A stretch of 64,000 nt of DNA from a bacterium (GTDB lineage Bacteria > Pseudomonadota > Gammaproteobacteria > Pseudomonadales > Moraxellaceae): assembly GCA_029945725.1 (NCBI GenBank), contig JAQSDB010000003.1, positions 313,842 through 377,841 of the forward strand, written 5' to 3'. The translations under genes and the position numbers were made by a program. This document shows positions 17,562-26,824 of the stretch, in pieces. Position 1 is the first letter of the stretch. The number at the start of each line of letters is the position of its first letter. Under the pieces are notes generated by a model that had not been told where the DNA came from, did no database searches, and worked only from the letters and a program-made list of their open reading frames with translations.

Positions 17562-17621
17562 TGACACATAAAACCGTGTTGCTGCTGCCTTTCCCGGCAC
17601 AGCACACAAGATGAGTGGCAT

Positions 17622-18926
17622 GTGAGCGACATGATGAAACAGGAGGCCACGCGCCTCCTTTATTTTCTGCTTCTCTTCGGCCTTGCCGGGGCACTGGTTG
17701 GCCATGCCGGCTGGGCGCTGGCCGCCGGACTGCTGGCCTACACCCTCCTGCACCTGCGTCAGCTGGACCGGCTTTACCACTGGCTCAAGGACACCCCGGA
17801 AGATGAAGCCCCCGAGGCCACAGGCGTCTGGGGCGATATTTTCCAGAGCATCTACCAGTTGCGGCGCGATGAATACCGCGCCCGTGCCAGCCTGCTCGGC
17901 ATCATCGAGCGGGCACGTGCCTCCGTCTCGGCACTGAAGGAGGCCGTCGTTCTGGTGGACGGCCATGGCAATCTCGAATGGTGGAATCTGGCGGCCGAAA
18001 AAATACTCGGACTGCAGTCGCCCGTCGACAGCGGCCAGCCCGTGACCAATCTGGTGCGCGATCCCCTCTTCATCCGTTATTTCGAACAAGGTCCCTACGA
18101 TGAAGCGCTGGAGCTGCCCTCGGCGGTCAACCCGGGGCGACAACTGAAATTCAGCATCACCAAGTTCGGCAGCAATGATCGCCTGATGATCGTCAGCGAT
18201 ATCACCCGCCTGCATAACCTGGAAGAAATGCGCAAGGATTTTGTCGCCAATGTCTCCCATGAGCTGCGCACACCCCTGACGGTGCTCACCGGCTATCTGG
18301 AAACCCTGCTCACGCACAGTGAAGGCATCAGTCCGCGCTGGCTGCGCGCGCTGCAACAGATGGATACGCAGGCCGCGCGCATGACCAATCTGGTGAACGA
18401 CCTGCTCATGCTCTCGCGCCTGGAGAATGACTCCATGCATCAGGAGCACAAGATCGTGAATGTGCCGGCTCTGCTCGCCCAAATCAGGAATGAAGCCATC
18501 ACCTATGGCATGGAAAAACAGCAAACCATCACACTGGAATGCGATGCCTCCTTGCGCCTGATCGGGCTTGAAGAAGAGTTGCGCAGCACCTTTTCCAATC
18601 TCGTGACCAATGCCGTCAAGTACACCCCCGCCCACGGCCAGATTCATTTGCGCTGGTGGACCACCACGCACAATGGCAAAACTCAGGCCTTTTTCAGCGT
18701 CAAGGACAATGGCATCGGCATTGATGCCAAACACATTCCCCGCCTGACCGAACGCTTCTACCGTGCCGATGCCGCTCGTACTACCGCTACCGGCGGCACG
18801 GGCCTCGGCCTTGCCATCGTCAAGCACGTGCTGCTGCAGCACAAAGCCCACCTCGACATTGTGTCGGCACCCGGCAAGGGCTCGACGTTTACCTGCGTGT
18901 TCCCGCAAGAGCTGATCGTGCGCTGA
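17622..18926 (+). CDS. phoR: Phosphate regulon sensor histidine kinase PhoR
   Basis: PhoR phosphorylates PhoB when phosphate is limiting, under control of the Pst transporter and PhoU. The 434-residue protein has one short hydrophobic pair at the N-terminus (residues 12-45), a PAS-like region (ALKEAVVLVDGHGNLEWWNLA), the dimerisation/phosphoacceptor motif FVANVSHELRTPL with H213, and the ATPase domain with N box FSNLVTNAVKYTPA and the G boxes DNGIGI and TGGTGLGLAIVKH. The start used is a GTG at 17622; an ATG at 17631 is an alternative. It is co-transcribed with phoB. Confidence 0.94.
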   Translation: MSDMMKQEATRLLYFLLLFGLAGALVGHAGWALAAGLLAYTLLHLRQLDRLYHWLKDTPEDEAPEATGVWGDIFQSIYQLRRDEYRARASLLGIIERARASVSALKEAVVLVDGHGNLEWWNLAAEKILGLQSPVDSGQPVTNLVRDPLFIRYFEQGPYDEALELPSAVNPGRQLKFSITKFGSNDRLMIVSDITRLHNLEEMRKDFVANVSHELRTPLTVLTGYLETLLTHSEGISPRWLRALQQMDTQAARMTNLVNDLLMLSRLENDSMHQEHKIVNVPALLAQIRNEAITYGMEKQQTITLECDASLRLIGLEEELRSTFSNLVTNAVKYTPAHGQIHLRWWTTTHNGKTQAFFSVKDNGIGIDAKHIPRLTERFYRADAARTTATGGTGLGLAIVKHVLLQHKAHLDIVSAPGKGSTFTCVFPQELIVR

Positions 18927-19053
18927 GAGCCGATGCACCGGCTTGAGCAGAACTCCGTGCAGACAAATCCTGCGCCCGTCTGTATCCCGCAATACGGGCC
19001 AGTCCTGTGCCGCAGGGGCCAAATTGCGGCAGCGCCTTCTCAGTGCCCCCTTC

Positions 19054-19083
19054 TTGTCCGTATTATCGAGCCCCTCCCATAAT
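19054..19083 (+). promoter_or_regulatory. Candidate sigma-70 promoter of the acyl-CoA ligase gene
   Basis: TTGTCC (19054-19059) and CATAAT (19078-19083) are separated by 18 bases. This would place the start of transcription about 30 bases before the ATG at 19119. It is a weak consensus match in an otherwise unremarkable 192-base gap after phoR. Confidence 0.35.
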
Positions 19084-19118
19084 CAGAACCGGGCTAACCG
19101 GCTTACCGAGGACTCCCC

Positions 19119-20741
19119 ATGCTTGGCGCCATGATGAACCGGCCATTGCTGATTTCCAGCCTGCTTGAATTTGCCGTTATCAATCATCCCGGCACGGAAA
19201 TCGTCAGCCGCCGCGTGGAAGGCGATATTCATCGCTACCGCTGGTCCGATGCCGCATTACGTTGCGCCAGGGTCGCCAACGCCATAACCCGCCTCGGTGT
19301 AAAACCGGGTGACCGTATCGGTACGCTGGCCTGGAATACTTACCGTCATCTGGAGCTTTATTTCGGCGTCTCCGGCATGGGTGGCGTGTTGCACACCATC
19401 AACCCGCGCCTGTTCCCGGAGCAGATTGCCTGGATCGTCAATCACGCCCAGGACCGCATTATTTTTGTCGACCTGACCTTTCTGCCACTGCTGGATGCCG
19501 TACGCGCGCAGCTGAAAACCCTGGAAAAAGTGGTAGTGCTGTGTGACGCCGACGCCATGCCGGCCGGCCGTGATGATCTCGTCTGCTACGAAACCCTGAT
19601 CGCTGCCGAAAGCAGCACTTTTGCCTGGCCTGAATTTGACGAACGCAGTGCCAGCTCGCTCTGTTACACCTCCGGCACCACCGGCCATCCCAAGGGCGTG
19701 CTGTACTCGCACCGCTCGACGGTGTTGCACGCCTGGGCCAGCCTGCACTCGGGCGGGCTCAATATCGGCCGTGAAAGCGTCGTGCTTCCCGTGGTACCCA
19801 TGTTTCACGTCAATGCCTGGGGTACGCCCTATGCTGCTGCCATGTCCGGCGCAAAACTGGTGTTCCCCGGTCCCGGCATGGACGGCAAAAGCCTGCATGA
19901 ACTGATCGACGCTGAACAGGCCACGCTGCTACTGGGCGTGCCCACGGTGTGGCTCGGGCTGCTGACTTATCTCGACAGCATCAATGCAAAAATGGACAGC
20001 GTGAAGCATGCCGTAGTGGGTGGCTCCGCCGCGCCGCTTTCGATGATTCGTGCCTTTGACGAGAAGCACGATGTATTCCTGATTCATGCCTGGGGCATGA
20101 CGGAAACCAGCCCCCTGGGAACCGTCAATGCGCCCACTGAAGAAGTACTGGCGCTGCCCAAAGAGGAGCGCTATTTGCGGCAGGCCAAACAGGGTCGACC
20201 TATTTTTGGCGTGGATCTGAAAATCATTGATGACGAAGGCCAGGAACTGCCGCGCGATGGCCGTGCTTTTGGCCGTCTCATGATCCGCGGCCCGTGGGTC
20301 GCCAGCGGCTATTATCTGCAAAAAGATTCGCCACTGACGGATGGCTGGTTTGACACCGGGGATGTCGCCACACTGGATGCCGGCAATACCATGCAGATTG
20401 TTGACCGGCGCAAGGACGTCATCAAGTCCGGCGGTGAATGGATCAGCTCGATTGATCTGGAAAACATCGCCGTCGGCCACCCTGCGGTGAAGGAAGCCTG
20501 CGTGATTGGCGTACCGCATCCGAAATGGGATGAGCGCCCCTTGCTGCTGGTGATCCTGAAAGACGGCGCCAGCATCAGCAAGGAAGAACTGCTCGGCTTT
20601 GTCGGCAAAAGCATTGCCAGATTCTGGCTGCCGGATGATGTTATTTTTGTGATGGAACTGCCGCACACGGCTACCGGAAAACTCTTCAAGCTGCCCCTGC
20701 GCGAACAGTATGCCAACCATCTGCTGAAGCAGGTTTCATAA
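19119..20741 (+). CDS. Fatty acyl-CoA ligase (AlkK-like, medium/long-chain)
   Basis: The 540-residue enzyme activates a fatty acid to its CoA thioester through an acyl-adenylate. The AMP-binding P-loop YTSGTTGHPKG lies at residues 183-193; other family motifs are HAWGMTETSP, DGWFDTGDVATLD and DRRKDVIKSGGEWIS, and a C-terminal TGKLFKLPLR with the catalytic lysine. Length and sequence pattern resemble AlkK of Pseudomonas alkane plasmids and related medium-chain ligases, so I favour medium-chain substrates, but chain length cannot be read safely. Ribosome site GAGGA precedes ATG. It ends in a strong two-way terminator shared with phoU. Confidence 0.88.
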   Translation: MLGAMMNRPLLISSLLEFAVINHPGTEIVSRRVEGDIHRYRWSDAALRCARVANAITRLGVKPGDRIGTLAWNTYRHLELYFGVSGMGGVLHTINPRLFPEQIAWIVNHAQDRIIFVDLTFLPLLDAVRAQLKTLEKVVVLCDADAMPAGRDDLVCYETLIAAESSTFAWPEFDERSASSLCYTSGTTGHPKGVLYSHRSTVLHAWASLHSGGLNIGRESVVLPVVPMFHVNAWGTPYAAAMSGAKLVFPGPGMDGKSLHELIDAEQATLLLGVPTVWLGLLTYLDSINAKMDSVKHAVVGGSAAPLSMIRAFDEKHDVFLIHAWGMTETSPLGTVNAPTEEVLALPKEERYLRQAKQGRPIFGVDLKIIDDEGQELPRDGRAFGRLMIRGPWVASGYYLQKDSPLTDGWFDTGDVATLDAGNTMQIVDRRKDVIKSGGEWISSIDLENIAVGHPAVKEACVIGVPHPKWDERPLLLVILKDGASISKEELLGFVGKSIARFWLPDDVIFVMELPHTATGKLFKLPLREQYANHLLKQVS

Positions 20742-20754
20742 CCCGCCAGGGATG

Positions 20755-20793
20755 CCCATTAAAAAGCCGCGCAATGCGCGGCTTTTTAATGGG
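20755..20793. terminator. Bidirectional intrinsic terminator between acyl-CoA ligase and phoU
   Basis: A perfect 18-base-pair inverted repeat (20755-20772 with 20776-20793) with a three-base AAT loop. The stem has AAAAAGCCGCGC pairing with GCGCGGCTTTTT, so each strand has a GC stem followed by a U-run. Confidence 0.95.
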
Positions 20794-20799
20794 TGGTGA

Positions 20800-21522
20800 T
20801 TATTTATTTTCGCTCAGATGCTTTTTAATCTGCTCATAACTGGTGTGGCGAACATCGGCACCCTTGACCAGGAAGATCAGCTGCTCGGAAATATTACGGG
20901 CATGATCACCGATACGCTCCAGCGAACGCAGCACCCACATGACACTGAGCACCCGTGAAATATAGCGCGGGTCTTCCATCATATAGGTCATCAAGGCACG
21001 CATCGCCGTCTTGTACTCGGTATCAATGGAGCTGTCCGCCTGCATCACTTCAAAAGCCAGATCGGCATCAAAACGCGCAAAGGCATCCAGGGCATCGTGC
21101 AGCATGGCACGAACCTGATTGCCGATATGGCGAGCTTCGACATAGCCCCGCGGCGACTCGCCCTCTTCCACCAGCGCCATGGCATAGCGTGCCACTTTTG
21201 CTGCCTCATCGCCGATACGCTCAAGATCGGTAATGGACTTGCTGATGGCAATGATAAAGCGCAGATCGCTGGCAGCAGGCTGACGACGTGCCAGGATGCG
21301 CACCAGCTCTTCATCAATCTGGCTTTCCATCTTGTTGATTTGCTTGTCGTTGTCCTGCACTTCCACGGCCAGATGCGAATTGGCATCGAGCAGGGAAACA
21401 ATGGCATCGCCCACCTGCTTTTCGACCAGACCACCCATGGCCAGAAAATGGCTGCGAACTTCTTCCAGCTCGGAATTGAACTGCTGGGAAATGTGTTGAC
21501 CGTAGTCGTCTTTGCTAACCAT
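20800..21522 (-). CDS. phoU: Phosphate transport regulator PhoU
   Basis: PhoU binds the Pst transporter and PhoR and represses the Pho regulon when phosphate is ample. The 240-residue protein has the expected two repeated three-helix bundles, with the metal-binding signatures EQxxxDxxxD-like DKQINKMESQIDEELVRILARR and the matching region in the second half (LMTYMMEDPRYISRVLSVMW). Ribosome site AGGAG precedes ATG. It is downstream of pstB on the same strand but separated by 185 bases holding a palindromic repeat. Confidence 0.95.
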   Translation of the reverse strand: MVSKDDYGQHISQQFNSELEEVRSHFLAMGGLVEKQVGDAIVSLLDANSHLAVEVQDNDKQINKMESQIDEELVRILARRQPAASDLRFIIAISKSITDLERIGDEAAKVARYAMALVEEGESPRGYVEARHIGNQVRAMLHDALDAFARFDADLAFEVMQADSSIDTEYKTAMRALMTYMMEDPRYISRVLSVMWVLRSLERIGDHARNISEQLIFLVKGADVRHTSYEQIKKHLSENK

Positions 21523-21593
21523 GTCTGCCGGCTCCTGTGCCGAATTCTTGTGAATGTCGCAGCAATTCCATTTCTCAGCGTTTGACGAAGATC

Positions 21594-21691
21594 GATGGTG
21601 CAGGACAAGGAAGGAAGGCGCTCAAAAACCGGAGTTTACATACAGTAAATGAGGATTTTTGAGCACCTTTCTGACGCCGTAATGCGCCATC
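21594..21691. repeat. Palindromic intergenic element, copy B (phoU-pstB gap)
   Basis: About 98 bases with the same core as copy A: AGTTTAC, five loop bases and GTAAATGAGGAT. The inner arms are GCTCAAAAA (21620-21628) and TTTTTGAGC (21656-21664), and the outer arms GATGGTGC / GCGCCATC complete the fold. The arms differ in sequence from copy A but keep base pairing. It lies between pstB and phoU. Confidence 0.75.
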
Positions 21692-21707
21692 CAGCTTTGT
21701 CAGAAAA

Positions 21708-22607
21708 TCAGCCGTAGCGACCGGTGATGTAATCTTCGGTTTGTTTGTTCGTGGGGTTGGTAAACAGGGTATCGGTGTTGCCAAACTCAATCACCTTGCC
21801 GAGATACAAAAATGCCGTGTAATCGGAAACGCGGGCAGCCTGCTGCATGTTGTGGGTAACAATGGCAATCGTGAAGCGGTCCTTGAGATTGTGGATCAGC
21901 TCCTCGATTTTCAGGGTGGAAATCGGATCAAGTGCCGATGCCGGCTCATCCAGCAACAGGACTTCAGGCTCAATGGCAATCGCACGGGCAATCACCAGGC
22001 GCTGCTGCTGCCCGCCGGAAAGACCCAGTGCGGATTCGTGCAAACGATCCTTCACTTCGTCCCACAAGGCCGCGCCTTTCAGTGATCTTTCCACGACTTC
22101 ATCAAGCACACGTTTTTTATTGATGCCGGCAAGGCGCATGCCGTAAGCCACGTTTTCATAGATGGTCTTGGGAAACGGATTCGGCTTCTGGAACACCATG
22201 CCAACGCGGCGCCGCAGACTGGTAATGTCTTCACTGCGATCAAAAATGTTTTTTCCATCAAGCAAAATCTCGCCCTTGATTTCGCAGCCATCGACAAGAT
22301 CGTTCATGCGATTGAAGGTACGCAGCAGGGTGGACTTGCCGCAGCCGGACGGGCCGATAAAGGCCGTCACGCGCTGACGCGGAATCACCATGTTGATATC
22401 AAACAAGGCCTGCTTGCCGCTGTAAAAAAGATTGAGGTTTTTTGCCTCAAGGCAGGTGTCTTCATCGTCCAGGCTGCGGGCACGACGGTCACGGCCAAGG
22501 GAGCTGATATCCATCCCGTGAATGTGTTCATGGGATGGCGCCCCGGGGGCGGCGTTGGCGTTCTTGTTCAGTTCGTTCACGGCAGAGGTTTCCATGTCGA
22601 AGCTCAT
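21708..22607 (-). CDS. pstB: Phosphate ABC transporter ATP-binding protein PstB
   Basis: PstB is the ATPase of the high-affinity phosphate importer. From ATG 22607 it has 299 residues; the frame is open 14 codons upstream to a GTG that directly follows the pstA stop. Seen: Walker [10 protein letters not shown], signature LSGGQQQR, Walker [16 protein letters not shown] and the H-loop [10 protein letters not shown]. The pst-type LGRD motif and [17 protein letters not shown] are typical of PstB. It is the third gene of a minus-strand run pstS-pstC-pstA-pstB. Coupling with pstA may rely on the GTG if the longer form is used. Confidence 0.93.
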   Translation of the reverse strand: MSFDMETSAVNELNKNANAAPGAPSHEHIHGMDISSLGRDRRARSLDDEDTCLEAKNLNLFYSGKQALFDINMVIPRQRVTAFIGPSGCGKSTLLRTFNRMNDLVDGCEIKGEILLDGKNIFDRSEDITSLRRRVGMVFQKPNPFPKTIYENVAYGMRLAGINKKRVLDEVVERSLKGAALWDEVKDRLHESALGLSGGQQQRLVIARAIAIEPEVLLLDEPASALDPISTLKIEELIHNLKDRFTIAIVTHNMQQAARVSDYTAFLYLGKVIEFGNTDTLFTNPTNKQTEDYITGRYG

Positions 22608-22649
22608 GATGATGTCTCGATTCTGTTCAGCTTTGACGCCGGAGTCCAC

Positions 22650-24308
22650 TCAGGACTCAAGCGCCTTGTATTTTTCACGCAGGCGATTGCGCAAGGCGAC
22701 CGCCGACAGGTTCAGGGTTGCCACCACCAGCACCAGCAAAAAGGCTGTGGCATACACCAGCGGACGTGCCGCTTCCACGTTCGGGCTTTGAAAGCCGACG
22801 TCATAGATATGAAAACCCAGATGCATGAACTTGCGATCCATGTGCAGGAAGGGCGCATTCAGGTCCAGTGGCAGTGTCGGCGCAAGTTTGACCACACCCA
22901 CCAGCATCAGCGGTGCCACTTCGCCCGCCGCACGCGCAATCGCCAGGATAACGCCGGTCATGATGGAGGGCGTTGCCATGGGCAGCACCACGCGCCACAG
23001 GGTTTCTGCCTTGGTGGCTCCCAGCGCCAGCGAGCCCTCTTTCAGGGCGCGCGGGATGCGCGACAGACCTTCTTCGGTTGCCACAATCACCACCGGCAAG
23101 GTCAGTAGCGCCAGCGTGATGGATGCCCAGAGCAGGCCCGGCGTACCGAATACCGGCGCTGGCGCCGCTTCCGGGTAGAAAATACGGTCAATATTGCCGC
23201 CCACGAAGTAGACGAAAAAGCCAAGACCAAACACGCCGTAAACAATCGAAGGCACGCCAGCCAGGTTATTCACGGCAATGCGCACGACCTGGGTAATGAA
23301 TCCCTGACTGGCATATTCACGCAGGTAAATGGCCGCAATCACGCCCAGTGGCGTCACCAGCACGGTCATCAGCAACACCATCAGTACCGTACCGAAAATG
23401 GCCGGGAAAACGCCACCCTCGGTATTGGCTTCGCGCGGATCACCGGAGAGGAACAGCCAGACATTATGGAAATACGTACCCAGCTTGGCGATCGGGCTCA
23501 TCGCGTTGGGCTTGATGGCGCCCACCACCTTGCTCAGCGGAATTTCCTTTTCGGTACCATCCGCTGTGACAAAAATGGCGGTATCGCGTGCGGCTTCTGT
23601 GCCGAGCTTTTCCAGGCGCTGGCGCACACCCTCATATTCCTTTTCATAAACCGCCTTTTCACTGGCGATGGTTTCACGGGCGCTCGAGCTCAGCTGATCG
23701 CTCAGCTCGAGCTTGCGCTGCGCCAGACGCAATTCATCGAGGTGGTAATTGATGCGGCCGACTTCGCCTTTTTCTATGCCGACGATTTCCTTGCGCAGGG
23801 CATTGGCACGATCAATGCGCGTCTGCATTTCATCCCAGGCCTTCGACCCCGATGCGACTACTGCACCGGCCTGCCTGACTTCCTTGAGACGGCCATAGAA
23901 GTTGCCCCATTCGTAACGCTCCAGCGCCACGATATCTTCCGGATAAGCAACCGAGGAAAGACGATCTTCAAAGACCCACTTGAAGTCAGCCCCGCCTATA
24001 TCGCGGTTACCGACCTTGAGAGAGTAGCGGGTCACGGTCTGCACGTTTTTCGGAATATCAATGCCGGCCTCACGCAAACGTGTGGCGGTATCAATTTTTT
24101 CTTCGTAGATTTCGCCCATCAGGACGTGCTTGCTGCCATCAAAGTCGCTGTACTGCGCCTGCATGACATCGGCCGGCCAGAAATGGCCAAGACCGCGAAC
24201 GGCAATCAGGCCAATGATGCCGACCACCATGATGAGTGCGATAGCGACCGTGCCTGCATTAAGCCAGACCCAGGCATCACCGGTTTTGAAATAGGTACGC
24301 AGATTCAT
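22650..24308 (-). CDS. pstA: Phosphate ABC transporter permease PstA with large periplasmic insertion
   Basis: This permease is 552 residues long, about 250 more than E. coli PstA (296). The extra residues lie between the first membrane helix (near 17-39) and the permease domain, which starts around residue 303 (FGTVLMVLLMTVLVTPLG). The insertion includes a predicted coiled-coil of roughly 170-250 (for example RIDRANALRKEIVGIEKGEV and LDELRLAQRKLELSDQL). The permease part shows the binding-protein-dependent transport signature EGSLALGATKAETLWRVVLP. Long PstA is known in Pseudomonas relatives. It is 11 bases from pstC upstream. Confidence 0.92.
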   Translation of the reverse strand: MNLRTYFKTGDAWVWLNAGTVAIALIMVVGIIGLIAVRGLGHFWPADVMQAQYSDFDGSKHVLMGEIYEEKIDTATRLREAGIDIPKNVQTVTRYSLKVGNRDIGGADFKWVFEDRLSSVAYPEDIVALERYEWGNFYGRLKEVRQAGAVVASGSKAWDEMQTRIDRANALRKEIVGIEKGEVGRINYHLDELRLAQRKLELSDQLSSSARETIASEKAVYEKEYEGVRQRLEKLGTEAARDTAIFVTADGTEKEIPLSKVVGAIKPNAMSPIAKLGTYFHNVWLFLSGDPREANTEGGVFPAIFGTVLMVLLMTVLVTPLGVIAAIYLREYASQGFITQVVRIAVNNLAGVPSIVYGVFGLGFFVYFVGGNIDRIFYPEAAPAPVFGTPGLLWASITLALLTLPVVIVATEEGLSRIPRALKEGSLALGATKAETLWRVVLPMATPSIMTGVILAIARAAGEVAPLMLVGVVKLAPTLPLDLNAPFLHMDRKFMHLGFHIYDVGFQSPNVEAARPLVYATAFLLVLVVATLNLSAVALRNRLREKYKALES

Positions 24309-24319
24309 TTATGCCTTCC

Positions 24320-26641
24320 TCACAGCGAGCCGTATTTCTTGCGCAGACGGGAGCGCACTATTTCTGCTGCCGTATTGACCACAAAGGTCAATACAAACAG
24401 CGCCAGCGCCGACAGGAAAAGCACACGGAAGTGTGTGGAACCAATTTCGGCCTCACCCATTTCCACGGCTACGTTCGCGGACAAGGTGCGCATGCCCTCA
24501 AAAATATTCCATTCCATGACAGCCGTATTGCCCGTGGCCATCAGCACAATCATGGTTTCACCCACGGCACGGCCAAAGCCGATCATTACGGCAGAAAAAA
24601 TACCGGGGGAGGCCGTTGGCAGCACTACACGCGTCAGTGTCTGCCATTGCGTGGCACCGAGGGCGAGTGAACCGTTGGTAAGGTGGCGAGGCACGGCAAA
24701 AAGCGCATCTTCAGCAATAGAGAAAATCGGGGCGATGACGGCAAAGCCCATGGTAAGGCCGATGATCAACGCATTGCGCTGATCAAACTTGAGGCCGGTG
24801 GAGTGTTCGAGCCAGATGCGGATGTCACCGCCAAAGAAAGCCACTTCCACGGGACGTGACATTTCGAAAGACAACCAGCCGCCCAGAAGAATGGGCACAA
24901 TCAGCAGCAGGGGAACCCAGCCTTCGGGCACCAGCGAGCGCTTCTCCAGCGACAGCTGCGACCACGCAAAACCGCAGGCCAGAATAATCAGTGGCGTAAT
25001 GATCAGCAGGCTGAAAATGCCCGGCAGATTGGCCTCAATGGTCGGTGCCAGCCAGAGGCCGGCGAGAAAGCCCAGAATCACTGTCGGCAGCGCCTGCATC
25101 AACTCAATGACGGGCTTTACCTTGCGACGTAACCCCGGGGCCATGAAGATGGCGGTATACATGGCGGCGCAGATCGCCAGGGGGGCAGCCAGCGCCATGG
25201 CATAAAACGATGCCTTGATGGTGCCGAATGCCAGAGGCATCAGTGACAGCTTGCCTTCAAAGTCAGAGCTGCCTGAAGTGGATTGCCAGGTATACGTCGG
25301 CTCCGGGTATGACTCGTACCAGACCTTGCCCCAGGTAGACTGCATGGAAATATCCGGATGCTCGGCATGCAGGCTCCAGAAACTGGCGCTCTTGTCGGTC
25401 TGCACAAATACACCTTCGGAACGCGGAGAAATCGCCAGTGCGCGAATCGGTGCATCTGCGGCCTGATGAATGCCGAGCGTACGCTCCGAAGTGGTGAAGA
25501 AATAACCTATGCGGCCTTTGGCATCGCCTGCGACAAAGCCCTTGCGCTTCACTTCAGGCGTGATGGCGGTGACAGCCGCATCGCCCAGTGAAAAGCTGCG
25601 GATTTTTTCCAGACTGAATTTGTCGGTTTCAGAATTCTTGTCGCGCACCAGAAACCACTGTGCGATCTGGCCGGTGCTGTCACCCACCAGCAGGGAAATA
25701 TTTCCCTGCAAGGCTGCCAGAGTCGTCACTTCCGTATTACCACGCGTGACGGACAGCTGCTGATAAATGGTGGGGCCTTCCTCGCCCTTGAGCTTGACCA
25801 CGGCAAGATTGCCGGCACCACTCAGTACATAGGCCCAGCGCGCATCCTGACCGATGACCAGGCCATGGATCTGTGTTGCCGGGAAAGCAATCACGACTTC
25901 ACTGCTGCGTGCATAGACTTTCGGCGCAGCCTCCTCATCACCACCACTGCTGAGTCCGCCTAGAGACAGCCCGCCTGCCTCTGCATCAGACGACTTCTTC
26001 TCGGCAAACTCGGACCACACCAGCCGACCCTTGTTGATGCCCAGCACATCCAGAGCATCATCACTGCCACGTATCGCAAAATCGCGTATGGCCTGACCAC
26101 TCTCATCCAGTGTCAGCGGCGCGTTGCCGTAAGGAAAGCGCAAGCCGGGAATAACGGTGCGGGCATGATGCTCGCCATACTCAACGCCGTAGTTCGGGCT
26201 GAATACGATAATCTGGCCATTGGAAAGACCGACACCGACCAGCCCACCCAGCACGGCACCGCGCTGTACGCTGGCAATCGTGACGCCGGCAGGCACGGGC
26301 AACTGGCTCGCACCCAGTGACGAACCGTCACCGACACGGAAAAACTGCATCTCGCCCGTAGGCAGCAAGCGCATGCCGGTGCTGTTGTATTCGTCCATGT
26401 CGACGAAGCTCACTTGCTGCTGTACGCCGGCATAAGTATGTGATTTTTCAAAATCGGGCTGCTTGAACAAGGGCCAGACTTCAAACATCAGATAAAAAAA
26501 GATGACGGCAATGGCGACAATCACAAACATGCCGCCAAAGGCGACAGTGATATTGGCCAGCTTGTCCTTGAACCGGCGCCGGCGGGCCAGTGATGCCAGC
26601 TCGTCGGCATCAGGCATGATGGAGTCAATATTATGCGGCAT
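24320..26641 (-). CDS. pstC: Phosphate ABC transporter permease PstC with large periplasmic domain
   Basis: The 773-residue protein is far longer than E. coli PstC (319). A single membrane helix at about 33-53 is followed by a periplasmic domain of about 410 residues, and the permease domain begins near 470 (FGTIKASFYAMALAAPLA) and ends with GSLALGATQWQTLTRVVLP. The insertion shows several WD-like repeats, for example ITAITPEVKRKGFVAGDAKG and IRALAISPRSEGVFVQTDK, which look like blades of a beta-propeller. Long-form PstC with such a domain is typical of Pseudomonas-type transporters. It is next to pstA and follows pstS after an intrinsic terminator. Confidence 0.9.
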   Translation of the reverse strand: MPHNIDSIMPDADELASLARRRRFKDKLANITVAFGGMFVIVAIAVIFFYLMFEVWPLFKQPDFEKSHTYAGVQQQVSFVDMDEYNSTGMRLLPTGEMQFFRVGDGSSLGASQLPVPAGVTIASVQRGAVLGGLVGVGLSNGQIIVFSPNYGVEYGEHHARTVIPGLRFPYGNAPLTLDESGQAIRDFAIRGSDDALDVLGINKGRLVWSEFAEKKSSDAEAGGLSLGGLSSGGDEEAAPKVYARSSEVVIAFPATQIHGLVIGQDARWAYVLSGAGNLAVVKLKGEEGPTIYQQLSVTRGNTEVTTLAALQGNISLLVGDSTGQIAQWFLVRDKNSETDKFSLEKIRSFSLGDAAVTAITPEVKRKGFVAGDAKGRIGYFFTTSERTLGIHQAADAPIRALAISPRSEGVFVQTDKSASFWSLHAEHPDISMQSTWGKVWYESYPEPTYTWQSTSGSSDFEGKLSLMPLAFGTIKASFYAMALAAPLAICAAMYTAIFMAPGLRRKVKPVIELMQALPTVILGFLAGLWLAPTIEANLPGIFSLLIITPLIILACGFAWSQLSLEKRSLVPEGWVPLLLIVPILLGGWLSFEMSRPVEVAFFGGDIRIWLEHSTGLKFDQRNALIIGLTMGFAVIAPIFSIAEDALFAVPRHLTNGSLALGATQWQTLTRVVLPTASPGIFSAVMIGFGRAVGETMIVLMATGNTAVMEWNIFEGMRTLSANVAVEMGEAEIGSTHFRVLFLSALALFVLTFVVNTAAEIVRSRLRKKYGSL

Positions 26642-26779
26642 GAAAACTCGCCTTTTACTATCTGTCGATTAACTGGCCGCGATGATAAACACTCCGCAGC
26701 AGGGACACACCGGTCTCGGCCCTGACCGCTGCTGTTGCGTGCAGGATTTATTGCCGGCGACAGCAGCGGTCAGAGTCGA

Positions 26780-26807
26780 GAAAAAAGGGGCGTAAGCCCC
26801 TTTTTTC
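26780..26807 (-). terminator. Intrinsic terminator between pstS and pstC
   Basis: GAAAAAAGGGGC pairs with GCCCCTTTTTTC around a GTAA loop. On the minus strand it follows the pstS stop by about 18 bases with a U-run. It should reduce readthrough from pstS into pstCAB and so allow excess binding protein. Confidence 0.9.
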
Positions 26808-26824
26808 CGACCTGGATATTATTC

